NCBI RefSeq assembly: GCF_025809055.1 | Contig: NZ_CP075529.1 | Coordinates: 682,001-746,000, forward strand | Length of the DNA: 64,000 nucleotides | DNA from: Devosia sp. | Lineage (GTDB): Bacteria > Pseudomonadota > Alphaproteobacteria > Rhizobiales > Devosiaceae | Direction: 5' to 3' | Part shown: positions 33,643 through 44,427 of the stretch, piece after piece | Position numbering within the stretch: the stretch's first letter is position 1 | Layout: the number at the start of each line of letters is the position of its first letter | The notes under the pieces: model-generated | The model's database searches: none | Told to the model about the DNA's origin: nothing | What the model saw: only the letters and a program-made list of their open reading frames with translations | Program-made: the position numbers and the translations under genes

Positions 33643-34832
33643 TGTCTGAAGTCGACGTCCGCAATTTCACCATCAACTTTGGTCCCGTCCACCCCTCGGC
33701 GCATGGCGTGCTGCGCATGATCCTCGAGCTCGATGGCGAATTGGTCGAGCGCGTTGATCCGCATGTGGGCCTGTTGCATCGCGGCACTGAAAAGCTGATC
33801 GAGTACAAGACCTATCTGCAGGCCGTGCCCTATTTCGATCGTCTCGACTATGTCGCGCCGATGAACCAGGAACATGCCTTTGCCCTGGCCGTCGAACGCA
33901 TGCTCGAGATCGAGGTGCCCCGTCGCGGCCAGCTCATTCGCGTGCTCTATGCCGAAATCGGGCGTCTGCTCGCCCACCTGATGAACGTCACCACCCAGGC
34001 CATGGATATTGGCGCGCTGACGCCGCCGCTTTGGGGTTTTGAGCAGCGCGAAAAGCTCATGGTGTTCTACGAACGCGCATCCGGCGCCCGTATGCACGCG
34101 GCCTATTTCCGGCCCGGCGGCGTCCACCAGGATCTGCCGCAGGCCCTGATCGACGATATCGCCGTGTTCTGCGAAGAGTTTCCGGCCGCCCTTGCCGATA
34201 TCGACAAGCTTCTCACCGGCAACCGCATTTTCAAGCAGCGCAATGTCGACATCGGCGTGGTGCCGCTCGAAGAGGCCTGGGGCCGCGGCTTCTCCGGCGT
34301 GATGGTGCGTGCCTCCGGCGCCGCCTGGGACCTGCGCAAGAGCCAGCCCTACGACGCCTATGCCGAGATGGATTTCGATATCCCCACCGGCTCGAACGGC
34401 GACTGCTATGACCGGTACCTGGTCCGCATGGAAGAGATGCGCCAGGCCAACGAGATCATGAAGCAGTGCATTGCCAAGCTGAATGCGCCGGACGGCAAGG
34501 GCCCCGTCGCCTCCACGGATGGCAAGGTGGTGCCGCCCAAGCGGGGCGAGATGAAGCGCTCGATGGAAGCGCTCATCCATCACTTCAAGCTCTATACCGA
34601 AGGCTACAAGGTGCCCGCTGGCGACATCTACGCCGCCGTGGAAGCGCCCAAGGGCGAGTTCGGCGTCTATGTGGTGTCCGATGGCACCAACAAGCCCTAT
34701 CGCTGCCATATCCGCGCGCCGGGTTTTGCGCATCTGAGTGCCATGGATCACCTGTGCCGGGGCCACATGCTGGCCGACGTCACCGCGATCCTGGGGTCGA
34801 TTGATATTGTGTTCGGAGAGGTTGATCGCTGA
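33642..34832 (+). CDS. nuoD: NADH-quinone oxidoreductase subunit D
   Basis: A 396-residue, 49-kDa-type subunit that forms the quinone-binding cavity with NuoB. It shows NFGPVHPSAHGVLR at the N-terminus (quinone-contacting His), GLLHRGTEKL, and the C-terminal FGEVDR. Start overlaps nuoC by 1 nt and its stop overlaps nuoE by 1 nt. Confidence 0.97.
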   Translation: MSEVDVRNFTINFGPVHPSAHGVLRMILELDGELVERVDPHVGLLHRGTEKLIEYKTYLQAVPYFDRLDYVAPMNQEHAFALAVERMLEIEVPRRGQLIRVLYAEIGRLLAHLMNVTTQAMDIGALTPPLWGFEQREKLMVFYERASGARMHAAYFRPGGVHQDLPQALIDDIAVFCEEFPAALADIDKLLTGNRIFKQRNVDIGVVPLEEAWGRGFSGVMVRASGAAWDLRKSQPYDAYAEMDFDIPTGSNGDCYDRYLVRMEEMRQANEIMKQCIAKLNAPDGKGPVASTDGKVVPPKRGEMKRSMEALIHHFKLYTEGYKVPAGDIYAAVEAPKGEFGVYVVSDGTNKPYRCHIRAPGFAHLSAMDHLCRGHMLADVTAILGSIDIVFGEVDR

Positions 34833-36142
34833 TGTCTGTGCGACGCCTTGCAGACGAGTCGGTGCAGCCGGCAAGTTTCGCCTTCACTGCTGAAAACGCG
34901 GCCTGGGCCGAGAAACGCATCGGGCTCTATCCCGAGGGCCGTCAGCAGTCCGCCGTGATTCCGCTGCTGATGCGGGCACAGGATCAGGACGGCTGGGTCA
35001 GCCGCGCGACGATCGAGACGATCGCCGAAATGCTGTCCATGCCCTATATCCGCGTTCTCGAGGTTGCGACCTTCTATACGCAGTTCCAGCTCCAGCCCGT
35101 TGGCACGCGTGCCCACGTGCAGGTGTGCGGCACCACGCCCTGCATGCTGCGCGGCGCCGAAGGCCTGATCGAGGTCTGCAAATCCAAGATCCACGCCGAG
35201 CCGCACCATCTCAATGCTGACGGCACCCTGTCCTGGGAAGAGGTCGAATGCGCCGGCGCCTGCGTCAACGCGCCGATGGTCGCCATCTTCCATGACACCT
35301 ACGAGGATCTGACCGCCGACCGCCTCGGCGAGATCATCGACGCCTTCCAGGCCGGCAAGGGCGACAGCATCAAGCCTGGCCCGCAGATCGAGCGTCAGTA
35401 TTCGAGCGCCGAGGGTGGCGACACGACCCTGCTCGAAAAGCCCACGGCCAAGCGCGAAAAGTTTGTTCCGCCCCCGGCACCCGATGCCCCCGCCGCTGCG
35501 GCAGCGCCCGCGGCATCCCCGGCGCCGACGACCGCTGCAAAGCCCAAGGACGTGGCCGAAGAGAACGCGCCTGCCCTCAAGGGCACGCCAAAGGAAGCCA
35601 AGGTTTCCGAGGCCAAGGCCGAAGGCGAGCGCAAGTCCGCAGATGCGGCAGCCAAGGCCGACGGCAAGCCCAATACGGCCATGCGTGAGGGCGCAACCGG
35701 CGCTGAGTCCAAGGGCGAAGCCATTGATGGCGGCAAGGCCGTTGGCAAGGGCAAGACCGCCGCGCCCGCGAAGGGCGCCGCGTCCACTGCGACCCGCAAG
35801 TCCAAGCCCAAGGTCGACGCTCCGGCCGCAAACCCGCGCGAAGTGTCCCCGACACGGGACGCGGCGTCCCCTCAGGCCCTGTTCGCAACGCCTGAAGGTG
35901 CTGCCGACGACCTCAAGTTGATTTCCGGCGTCGGTCCGGTGATCGAAGGCAAGCTCAATGCCCTGGGCATCACGCAATATGCCCAGATCGCCAAGTTCAA
36001 GAAGGCCGACATCGCCCGCGTTGATGAGGTCCTGAACTTCCGGGGCCGTATCGAGCGCGACGACTGGGTCAAGCAGGCCAAGGCGCTCGCCAAGGGCGGT
36101 GCTGACGAATACCGCAAGGTCTTTGGAAAGGACCCGCGCTAA
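34832..36142 (+). CDS. nuoE: NADH-quinone oxidoreductase subunit E with long C-terminal extension
   Basis: The first 185 or so residues are a normal NuoE: the [2Fe-2S] cluster ligands are seen as CGTTPC and CAGAC. The 436-residue chain then continues through an Ala/Lys/Pro-rich low-complexity linker (about residues 190-355) into a C-terminal helix-hairpin-helix-like domain (from about residue 359, LISGVGPVIEGKLNALGI). Such extended NuoE proteins occur in alphaproteobacteria; canonical NuoE is about 165-220 residues. The end domain's role is unknown. A 67-residue membrane protein starts immediately after the stop. Confidence 0.95.
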   Translation: MSVRRLADESVQPASFAFTAENAAWAEKRIGLYPEGRQQSAVIPLLMRAQDQDGWVSRATIETIAEMLSMPYIRVLEVATFYTQFQLQPVGTRAHVQVCGTTPCMLRGAEGLIEVCKSKIHAEPHHLNADGTLSWEEVECAGACVNAPMVAIFHDTYEDLTADRLGEIIDAFQAGKGDSIKPGPQIERQYSSAEGGDTTLLEKPTAKREKFVPPPAPDAPAAAAAPAASPAPTTAAKPKDVAEENAPALKGTPKEAKVSEAKAEGERKSADAAAKADGKPNTAMREGATGAESKGEAIDGGKAVGKGKTAAPAKGAASTATRKSKPKVDAPAANPREVSPTRDAASPQALFATPEGAADDLKLISGVGPVIEGKLNALGITQYAQIAKFKKADIARVDEVLNFRGRIERDDWVKQAKALAKGGADEYRKVFGKDPR

Positions 36143-36346
36143 ATGGCTGAACGCAGGATCGATTTCGGTACGCTGAGCCTCAAGGACTTTGCCATTGGCA
36201 TTGGCCTGGTGGTTCTCGCCATTGCGCTGTTGTCGGGCCTGTTCGTCCTGCTCAATCTTTCCCTGCCGGGCTTTGTGGCCTCGGCTGGTGGTGGCGCAAT
36301 CGGAGTTGCGCTCTGGTTCCTCTATCTGTTCAAGCGGAATAGCTGA
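36143..36346 (+). CDS. Small two-span membrane protein inside the nuo operon
   Basis: A 67-residue protein starting at the base after the nuoE stop and ending 2 nt before nuoF, so it is certainly part of the operon. It has two hydrophobic segments (about residues 16-38 and 43-61), a charged N-terminus (MAERRIDFG) and a basic C-terminus (FKRNS). It is not one of the 14 core subunits; I do not recognise a family. A complex I assembly or accessory role is an inference from position. Confidence 0.8.
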   Translation: MAERRIDFGTLSLKDFAIGIGLVVLAIALLSGLFVLLNLSLPGFVASAGGGAIGVALWFLYLFKRNS

Positions 36347-36348
36347 TC

Positions 36349-37662
<1,314 letters not shown>

Positions 37663-37666
37663 GCCG

Positions 37667-39769
37667 ATGGCCAGTATCAAAGTCGACGGCCAACTGGTCG
37701 AAGTCCCCGATTACTACACCCTGATGCAGGCGGCCGAAGCGGCCGGCGCGGAAATTCCGCGTTTCTGCTATCACGAACGCCTGTCCGTGGCCGGCAATTG
37801 CCGCATGTGCCTGGTCGAGGTGAAGGGTGGCCCACCCAAGCCGCAGGCGTCCTGCGCTATGTCCGTGCGCGATCTGCGCCCGGGCCCCAATGGCGAGCCG
37901 CCCGAAATGTTCACCAACACGCCCATGGTCAAGAAGGCCCGCGAAGGCGTGATGGAATTCCTGCTGATCAACCATCCGCTCGATTGCCCGATCTGCGATC
38001 AGGGCGGCGAGTGCGACCTGCAGGATCAGGCCATGGCTTATGGCGTCTCCGGTTCGCGCTTCCACGAAAACAAGCGCGCCGTGGAAGACAAGAACATGGG
38101 CCCGCTGATCAAGACTTCGATGAACCGCTGCATTCACTGCACGCGCTGCGTCCGCTTCACCACCGAAGTCGCCGGCATTTCCGAGCTGGGCCTGGTCGGC
38201 CGTGGCGAGGATGCCGAAATCACCCCCTATCTCGAGCGCGCTCTGACCAGCGAGCTCCAGGGCAATGTCATCGACCTCTGCCCGGTCGGCGCGCTGACGT
38301 CCAAGCCCTATGCCTTCAACGCCCGTCCATGGGAATTGACCAAGACCGAGAGCGTGGACGTCATGGACGCCGTCGGCTCGGCCATCCGCGTCGACAGCCG
38401 TGGCCGCGAAGTGATGCGCATTCTGCCGCGCATCAACGAAGCCATCAATGAGGAGTGGATTTCCGACAAGACCCGCTTCGTCTGGGATGGCCTCAAGAGC
38501 CAGCGCCTGGATCGCCCCTATGTCCGCAAGGGCGGCAAGTTGCAGGCCGCGAGCTGGGAAGAGGCACTCTCCGCCGTCGCCAGCCGCATCAAGAAGGCCG
38601 GTAACAAGGTTGGCGCCATTGCCGGCGACCTGGCCGCCGTCGAGGAAATGTACGCGCTCAAGGGCCTCTTGGCATCCATTGGCTCCGGCATGACCGATGT
38701 TCGCCCGGCCATGTCCGGCATCGATCCGTCCATGCCGCGCTCTGCCTATCTCTTCAACCCGACCATTGCCGGGATTGAAGAAGCCGACGCCGTGGTCATC
38801 ATCGGCTCCAATCCGCGCAAGGAAGCCTCGGTGCTCAATGCGCGCATCCGCAAGACTTGGCGCGCCAAGGGCCTGCCGATCGCCGTCATCGGTGAACAGG
38901 CTGACCTTACCTATGACTACACCTATCTCGGCAATGGCTTCGAGACTCTGGCCGAACTGGCAGCAGGCAAGGGCGCCTTCGCCGAAATCCTCGCCAAAGC
39001 CCAGCGCCCGCTGATCATTGTCGGTGAAGGTGCGGTGTCCCACGCCACCCTCGGCAAGCAGGCCGGTCGCGATACCATCGCGCTGGCTGCCAAGCTTGCC
39101 ACTGGCGCCAATGTCGCCGAGGGCTGGAACGGTTTTGCCATGCTGCACAGCGCAGCCAGCCGCGTCGGCGGCCTCGATATCGGCTTCGTGCCGCATGACG
39201 GCGGTGTCTGCTCGGCCGATCAGATCGCCCTGGCAGGCAAGGGCGAACTCGATGTCCTGTTCCTGCTGGGTGCCGACGAATACGACACCTCTGCCATGGG
39301 CAAGGCCTTCGTCGTCTATATCGGCAGCCATGGTGACAAGGGCGCCCATCGCGCCGACGTCATCCTGCCGGCTGCGGCCTATACCGAAAAGTCCGGTACC
39401 TACGTCAACACCGAGGGCCGGGTGCAGCTTGCCTGCCGCGCGGTGTTCCCGCCGGGTGAGGCCAAGGAAGACTGGGCCATCATCCGGGCGCTGAGCGGCG
39501 CCATCGGTCAGGCCCTGCCGTACAACTCCCTGGCCCAGCTGCGTGCAGCCATCTACAGCGAATTCCCGCATCTGGCCCGCGTGGACGAGATCAGCGCCGG
39601 GTCCGTGACGGACGTGGCCAAGCTCGCCAAGGCCGCCATCAAGACCAAGTCGGCGCCCTATGCTTCGCTGGTCGAAGACTTCTATCTCAGCAATCCGATC
39701 GCCCGCGCATCGGCAGTTATGGGCGAATGTGCGGCCATGGCCGCTGGCCTCAAGCAGGCGGCGGAGTAG
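37667..39769 (+). CDS. nuoG: NADH-quinone oxidoreductase subunit G
   Basis: A 700-residue 75-kDa subunit. N-terminal ferredoxin-like [2Fe-2S] ligands (RFCYHERL, GNCRMCLVEV), the His-Cys3 cluster region (HPLDCPICDQGGECDLQD) and the [4Fe-4S] set (CIHCTRC...CPVGAL) are visible; the rest is a molybdopterin-oxidoreductase-like fold. The extra N7 cysteines of some bacterial NuoG are not apparent. Starts 4 nt after nuoF. Confidence 0.96.
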   Translation: MASIKVDGQLVEVPDYYTLMQAAEAAGAEIPRFCYHERLSVAGNCRMCLVEVKGGPPKPQASCAMSVRDLRPGPNGEPPEMFTNTPMVKKAREGVMEFLLINHPLDCPICDQGGECDLQDQAMAYGVSGSRFHENKRAVEDKNMGPLIKTSMNRCIHCTRCVRFTTEVAGISELGLVGRGEDAEITPYLERALTSELQGNVIDLCPVGALTSKPYAFNARPWELTKTESVDVMDAVGSAIRVDSRGREVMRILPRINEAINEEWISDKTRFVWDGLKSQRLDRPYVRKGGKLQAASWEEALSAVASRIKKAGNKVGAIAGDLAAVEEMYALKGLLASIGSGMTDVRPAMSGIDPSMPRSAYLFNPTIAGIEEADAVVIIGSNPRKEASVLNARIRKTWRAKGLPIAVIGEQADLTYDYTYLGNGFETLAELAAGKGAFAEILAKAQRPLIIVGEGAVSHATLGKQAGRDTIALAAKLATGANVAEGWNGFAMLHSAASRVGGLDIGFVPHDGGVCSADQIALAGKGELDVLFLLGADEYDTSAMGKAFVVYIGSHGDKGAHRADVILPAAAYTEKSGTYVNTEGRVQLACRAVFPPGEAKEDWAIIRALSGAIGQALPYNSLAQLRAAIYSEFPHLARVDEISAGSVTDVAKLAKAAIKTKSAPYASLVEDFYLSNPIARASAVMGECAAMAAGLKQAAE

Positions 39770-39778
39770 GGGAGCATT

Positions 39779-40876
39779 ATGGACTTTATCACCGCTGCCC
39801 TGAATTACCTGCTCGGCATCCCCTTCCTCGGTTGGGGCACCGAAATCGGCTTCGTCTATAAGGCGCTGCTGCTGCTGGTCGTTCTGCTGGTCTATACAGC
39901 CTTCATCCTGCTCGCCGACCGCAAGGTCTGGGCCGCCGTACAGATCCGTCGCGGCCCCAATGTCGTCGGTCCGTTCGGTCTCCTGCAGTCCTTTGCCGAC
40001 CTTTTGAAGTTTGTCTTCAAGGAGCCGCTGATCCCGGCCGGCGCCGACAAGGTGCTGTTCCTGGCCGCGCCCCTGATCACCGCGACGCTGGCCCTCGCAG
40101 GCTGGGCCGTCGTGCCGGTCTTCGATGGCTGGGCCATGGCCGACATCAATGTGGGTATCCTTTACCTGCTGGCCATCTCCTCGCTTGGCGTTTACGGCGT
40201 CATCATCGGCGGCTGGGCCTCCAACTCGAAATACCCGTTCTTCGGCTCGATCCGCGCCGCCGCGCAGATGGTGTCCTACGAAGTCTCGATCGGCCTCGTC
40301 ATCATCACTGTGCTGCTCTGCGTCGGCTCGCTCAATCTCAACGACATCGTCGTCGCCCAGTCCGAAATGGGTCTGGCCACCACGCTTGGCGTGCCGTGGC
40401 TCAGTTTCCTCAACTGGTTCTGGCTGCCGCTCTTCCCGATGTTCGTGGTGTTCTACATTTCGGCCCTCGCCGAAACCAATCGCCCGCCATTCGACTTTGC
40501 CGAAGGTGAATCCGAACTCGTGGCCGGCTTCATGACCGAATATTCGGCGACGCCCTACATGCTGTTCATGCTGGGCGAGTACATCTCCATCCTGCTGATG
40601 TGCGCCATGACCACCATCCTGTTCCTGGGTGGCTGGGCTGCGCCCATCGATCTGCCGCCCTTCACCTGGATTCCGGGCGTGGTGTGGTTCTTCATCAAGG
40701 TAAGCTTGGTATTCTTCATGATCGCCATGGCCAAGGCCATCGTGCCCCGCTACCGCTACGACCAGCTCATGCGGATCGGCTGGAAGCTGTTCCTGCCGCT
40801 CTCGCTGATCATGGTCGTGATCGTCGCTTTCGTCCTGCAGCTCACCGGCTGGGGCTGGCATGGAGGGGTTGCGTGA
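39779..40876 (+). CDS. nuoH: NADH-quinone oxidoreductase subunit H
   Basis: A 365-residue, eight-helix membrane subunit that links the quinone cavity to the proton channels. It shows RRGPNVVGPFGLLQ, AAAQMVSYEVSIGL and ETNRPPFDFAEGESELVAG, the classical NuoH/ND1 signatures. Its TGA overlaps the nuoI ATG by 1 nt. Confidence 0.97.
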   Translation: MDFITAALNYLLGIPFLGWGTEIGFVYKALLLLVVLLVYTAFILLADRKVWAAVQIRRGPNVVGPFGLLQSFADLLKFVFKEPLIPAGADKVLFLAAPLITATLALAGWAVVPVFDGWAMADINVGILYLLAISSLGVYGVIIGGWASNSKYPFFGSIRAAAQMVSYEVSIGLVIITVLLCVGSLNLNDIVVAQSEMGLATTLGVPWLSFLNWFWLPLFPMFVVFYISALAETNRPPFDFAEGESELVAGFMTEYSATPYMLFMLGEYISILLMCAMTTILFLGGWAAPIDLPPFTWIPGVVWFFIKVSLVFFMIAMAKAIVPRYRYDQLMRIGWKLFLPLSLIMVVIVAFVLQLTGWGWHGGVA

Positions 40877-41364
40877 TGCGCGCCGGACAGATCCTCAATA
40901 CCCTGCTGCTGCGCGAGTTCGTTTCGGCCTTCTTCCTGGCCATGCGCTACTTCTTCGCGCCCAAGCCCACGGTGAACTACCCGTTCGAAAAGGGCCCGGT
41001 CTCGCCACGCTTCCGGGGTGAACATGCCCTGCGCCGCTATCCCAATGGCGAAGAGCGCTGCATTGCCTGCAAGTTGTGCGAAGCCATCTGCCCGGCCCAG
41101 GCCATCACCATCGAGGCCGGCCCGCGTCAGAACGACGGCACCCGGCGCACCGTGCGCTATGACATCGACATGGTGAAGTGCATCTATTGCGGCTTCTGCC
41201 AGGAAGCCTGCCCGGTCGATGCCATCGTCGAAGGCCCGAACTTCGAATTCGCAACCGAAACGCGCGAAGAGCTCTATTTCTCGAAAGAGAAGCTGCTCTC
41301 CAATGGCGACCGCTGGGAGCGTGAAATCGCTGCCAACCTGGCCGCCGACGCGCCTTATCGCTGA
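40876..41364 (+). CDS. nuoI: NADH-quinone oxidoreductase subunit I
   Basis: A 162-residue subunit with two [4Fe-4S] ferredoxin motifs (CIACKLCEAICP and CIYCGFCQEACP) carrying N6a and N6b. The frame is open well upstream within nuoH, but the ATG overlapping the nuoH stop gives the standard N-terminus. Confidence 0.96.
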   Translation: MRAGQILNTLLLREFVSAFFLAMRYFFAPKPTVNYPFEKGPVSPRFRGEHALRRYPNGEERCIACKLCEAICPAQAITIEAGPRQNDGTRRTVRYDIDMVKCIYCGFCQEACPVDAIVEGPNFEFATETREELYFSKEKLLSNGDRWEREIAANLAADAPYR

Positions 41365-41375
41365 GAGGGAAGACG

Positions 41376-41984
41376 ATGAGCCTTCCACTGTTTTTCTTCT
41401 ACGTGTTCTCGGTGATTGCGGTCGCTTCGGCCTTCATGGTCATTTCGGCCCGCAATCCGGTTCACGCCGTGCTGTTCCTGATCCTGACCTTCGTCAATGC
41501 GGCCGGGCTGTTCATGCTCGCCGGTGCCGAGTTCCTGGCGCTGATCCTGATCGTCGTCTATGTCGGCGCGGTCGCGGTGCTGTTCCTGTTCGTCGTCATG
41601 ATGCTGGACGTGGACTTTGCCGAGCTGAAATCGGGCCTCTTGCAATATGCGCCCATCGGCATGGTCGTTGGCGCCATCCTGTTCCTTGAACTGCTGCTGG
41701 TTGCCGGTAGCGCCATCGTCTCTCCGGAAATCACCGGAGGCGCCGTGCTGCCGATCGACAACACGATCGAGAACACGCGCCAGCTCGGCCAGGTGCTCTA
41801 CACGCGCTACGTCTTCCTGTTCCAGGGCGCTGCGGCAGTGCTGCTGGTCGCCATGATCGGCGCCATCGTGCTGACCCTGCGTCATCGTCCGGGCATCAAG
41901 CGCCAGAACACGGCGTCGCAGATCGGCCGCAAGGCCAGCGAAACGCTCAAGGTCGTCAAGGTCAAACCGGGTCAGGGGCTATAG
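41376..41984 (+). CDS. nuoJ: NADH-quinone oxidoreductase subunit J
   Basis: A 202-residue, five-helix membrane subunit (ND6-like). NPVHAVLFLIL and EFLALILIVVYVGAVAVLFLFVVMM, quoted in part, are the family's helix 1 and helix 3 (pi-bulge) regions. GAGGGAAG precedes the start. Confidence 0.95.
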   Translation: MSLPLFFFYVFSVIAVASAFMVISARNPVHAVLFLILTFVNAAGLFMLAGAEFLALILIVVYVGAVAVLFLFVVMMLDVDFAELKSGLLQYAPIGMVVGAILFLELLLVAGSAIVSPEITGGAVLPIDNTIENTRQLGQVLYTRYVFLFQGAAAVLLVAMIGAIVLTLRHRPGIKRQNTASQIGRKASETLKVVKVKPGQGL

Positions 41985-41993
41985 GGGGTTATC

Positions 41994-42308
41994 ATGGGCT
42001 TGGAAATCGGGCTCGGTCATTACCTGACCGTCGGCGCCATCCTGTTCACGCTCGGCGTGTTCGGCATCTTCATCAACCGCAAGAACATCATCGTCATCCT
42101 GATGTCGGTCGAATTGATCCTGCTTGCCGTCAATCTCAATCTGGTGGCCTTCAGCGCCCAGCTCAACGATCTGCAGGGCCAGGTCTTTGCGCTGATGATC
42201 CTCACCGTCGCCGCTGCCGAAGCGGCCATCGGCCTGGCCATCCTCGTTATCTTCTACCGCAACCGTGGCACCATCGCGGTTGAGGACGTCAACATGATGA
42301 AGGGCTAA
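41994..42308 (+). CDS. nuoK: NADH-quinone oxidoreductase subunit K
   Basis: A 104-residue, three-helix subunit (ND4L-like). It shows the transport glutamates in MSVELILLAVN and AAAEAAIGLAI. GGGG and a short spacer precede the ATG. Confidence 0.96.
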   Translation: MGLEIGLGHYLTVGAILFTLGVFGIFINRKNIIVILMSVELILLAVNLNLVAFSAQLNDLQGQVFALMILTVAAAEAAIGLAILVIFYRNRGTIAVEDVNMMKG

Positions 42309-42318
42309 GAGCACCGCT

Positions 42319-44427
42319 ATGATCATTCAGGCGATTGTTTTCCTGCCCCTTATCGGGGCGCTCATTGCCGGGCTGTTGGGCCGCTCGATCGGGCATCGCC
42401 CCTCCGAGTTCATCACCACGGGCCTGCTCATCGTGGCTGCCGCGCTGAGCTGGGTCGTGTTCATTCCCGTCGCTTTCGGCGATGGCCTTGTCGGTGCCGT
42501 GGGCGATGGCCATGCGGCCGTGCTCAAGGTCGAGGTCATGCGCTGGATTCAGGTCGGCGACATGGACCTGCGCTGGACGCTGCGCGTCGACACGCTGACA
42601 GCCGTCATGCTGGTCGTCGTCAACACCGTCTCGGCGCTCGTGCACCTCTATTCCATCGGCTATATGCATGAAGACCCGCATCGCGGCCGCTTCTTTGCCT
42701 ATCTGTCGCTCTTCACCTTCGCCATGCTGATGCTGGTGACTGCCGACAACTTCCTGCAGATGTTCTTCGGCTGGGAAGGCGTGGGCCTGGCGTCCTACCT
42801 GCTGATCGGCTTTTGGTACACGCGCCCCTCCGCCACCGCCGCCGCCATGAAGGCGTTCATCGTCAACCGCGTCGGTGACTTCGGCTTTGCGCTCGGCATT
42901 TTCGGCGCCTTCTTCGTGCTCGGCCATATCGACTTCGATGGCGCTTTCCACGCCGCCGACGAGTTTGCCGCCACCGGCCTGCCGGTGATGAACTTCCTCG
43001 GCTACCAGCTCGACGCCATGACGGTGATCTGCCTGCTGCTGTTCATGGGCGCCATGGGCAAGTCGGCGCAGTTCCTGCTGCACACCTGGTTGCCGGACGC
43101 CATGGAGGGCCCGACCCCGGTGTCGGCTCTCATCCATGCCGCGACCATGGTCACCGCCGGCGTCTTCATGGTGGCGCGTCTGTCGCCGCTGTTCGAGCTG
43201 TCGCCCTTCGCGCTCAATGTCGTCATCACCATCGGCGCCATCACCGCCTTCTTCGCGGCGACCGTTGGCCTGGTCCAGAACGACATCAAGCGTGTCATCG
43301 CCTATTCCACCTGCTCGCAGCTTGGCTACATGTTCGTGGCCTTGGGGGTGGGGGCCTATTCGGCCGGTGTCTTCCACCTGTTCACCCACGCCTTCTTCAA
43401 GGCTCTCCTGTTCCTTGGCGCCGGCTCGGTCATCCATGCGATGCACCACGAGCAGGACATGCGGAACATGGGCGGCTTGCGCAAGAAGATCCCCATCACC
43501 TATGCGATGATGATGATCGGCACCCTGGCGCTGACCGGTGTCGGCATTCCGGGCACCAATTTCGGCTTTGCCGGCTTCTTCTCCAAGGACGCCATCATTG
43601 AAAGCGCCTATGCCTATGGCGGCAATCTGGGCAGCTTTGCCTTCTGGCTCCTCGTCATCGCGGCCCTGTTCACCAGCTTCTATTCCTGGCGCCTGGTTCA
43701 CCTGACCTTCCACGGTTCCCCGCGCGATGCCCAGCATCATGGCGAAGGTCCGCACCCCGATCCGGCCCATGCTGCCGCCGAAACCCACGACGAGCCGATC
43801 GACGACAGCAATGCCGACGATCATGGTCATCATGGCCACCACGGCTCTGCCTATGACAACGCGCATGAATCGCCCAATGTCATGCTGGTACCGCTCTATG
43901 TGCTGGCCGTCGGTGCAGTCCTTGCGGGCGTGGTGTTCTACGGCATGTTCTTCCACGATGTGGAGCACATCGAACACTTCTTTGCAGGTTCCATCTTCGT
44001 CGATCATCAGATCATCGAAGACGCCCACCACGTTCCGACCTGGGTGAAGTGGAGCGCCACCGCCGCCATGATCATCGGCTTTGTCGCCGCCTGGTTCATG
44101 TATATCCGGCGTCCCGAAATTCCGGGCCGTCTCGCGGCGACCAATCCGGGCCTCTACAAGTTCCTGCTCAACAAGTGGTACTTCGACGAGCTCTACAACA
44201 CGATCTTCGTGCGGCCTGCTTTGTGGATCGGCACCGCGATCTGGAAGGGTTTTGACGACTGGCTGGTTGACGGCAAGATCGCCGAAGGCCTTGGCCGCCG
44301 CGTGCAGAATGTCACCAGCTGGGTCGTGAAGCTCCAGTCCGGCTATCTCTATCACTATGCCTTTGCGATGCTGATCGGCATTGCGGCGCTGCTGACCTGG
44401 GCCATTACGGCCGGGGGGCTCCTCTGA
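42319..44427 (+). CDS. nuoL: NADH-quinone oxidoreductase subunit L
   Basis: A 702-residue antiporter-like proton-pumping subunit (ND5-like) with FFGWEGVGLASYLLIGFW, TWLPDAMEGPTPVSALIHA and the long C-terminal lateral-helix region. Residues about 470-517, in a loop, are strikingly rich in His, Asp and Glu (HGHHGHHG around 43820-43850), a feature also seen in some other alphaproteobacterial NuoL proteins. Its stop overlaps nuoM by 1 nt. Confidence 0.97.
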   Translation: MIIQAIVFLPLIGALIAGLLGRSIGHRPSEFITTGLLIVAAALSWVVFIPVAFGDGLVGAVGDGHAAVLKVEVMRWIQVGDMDLRWTLRVDTLTAVMLVVVNTVSALVHLYSIGYMHEDPHRGRFFAYLSLFTFAMLMLVTADNFLQMFFGWEGVGLASYLLIGFWYTRPSATAAAMKAFIVNRVGDFGFALGIFGAFFVLGHIDFDGAFHAADEFAATGLPVMNFLGYQLDAMTVICLLLFMGAMGKSAQFLLHTWLPDAMEGPTPVSALIHAATMVTAGVFMVARLSPLFELSPFALNVVITIGAITAFFAATVGLVQNDIKRVIAYSTCSQLGYMFVALGVGAYSAGVFHLFTHAFFKALLFLGAGSVIHAMHHEQDMRNMGGLRKKIPITYAMMMIGTLALTGVGIPGTNFGFAGFFSKDAIIESAYAYGGNLGSFAFWLLVIAALFTSFYSWRLVHLTFHGSPRDAQHHGEGPHPDPAHAAAETHDEPIDDSNADDHGHHGHHGSAYDNAHESPNVMLVPLYVLAVGAVLAGVVFYGMFFHDVEHIEHFFAGSIFVDHQIIEDAHHVPTWVKWSATAAMIIGFVAAWFMYIRRPEIPGRLAATNPGLYKFLLNKWYFDELYNTIFVRPALWIGTAIWKGFDDWLVDGKIAEGLGRRVQNVTSWVVKLQSGYLYHYAFAMLIGIAALLTWAITAGGLL

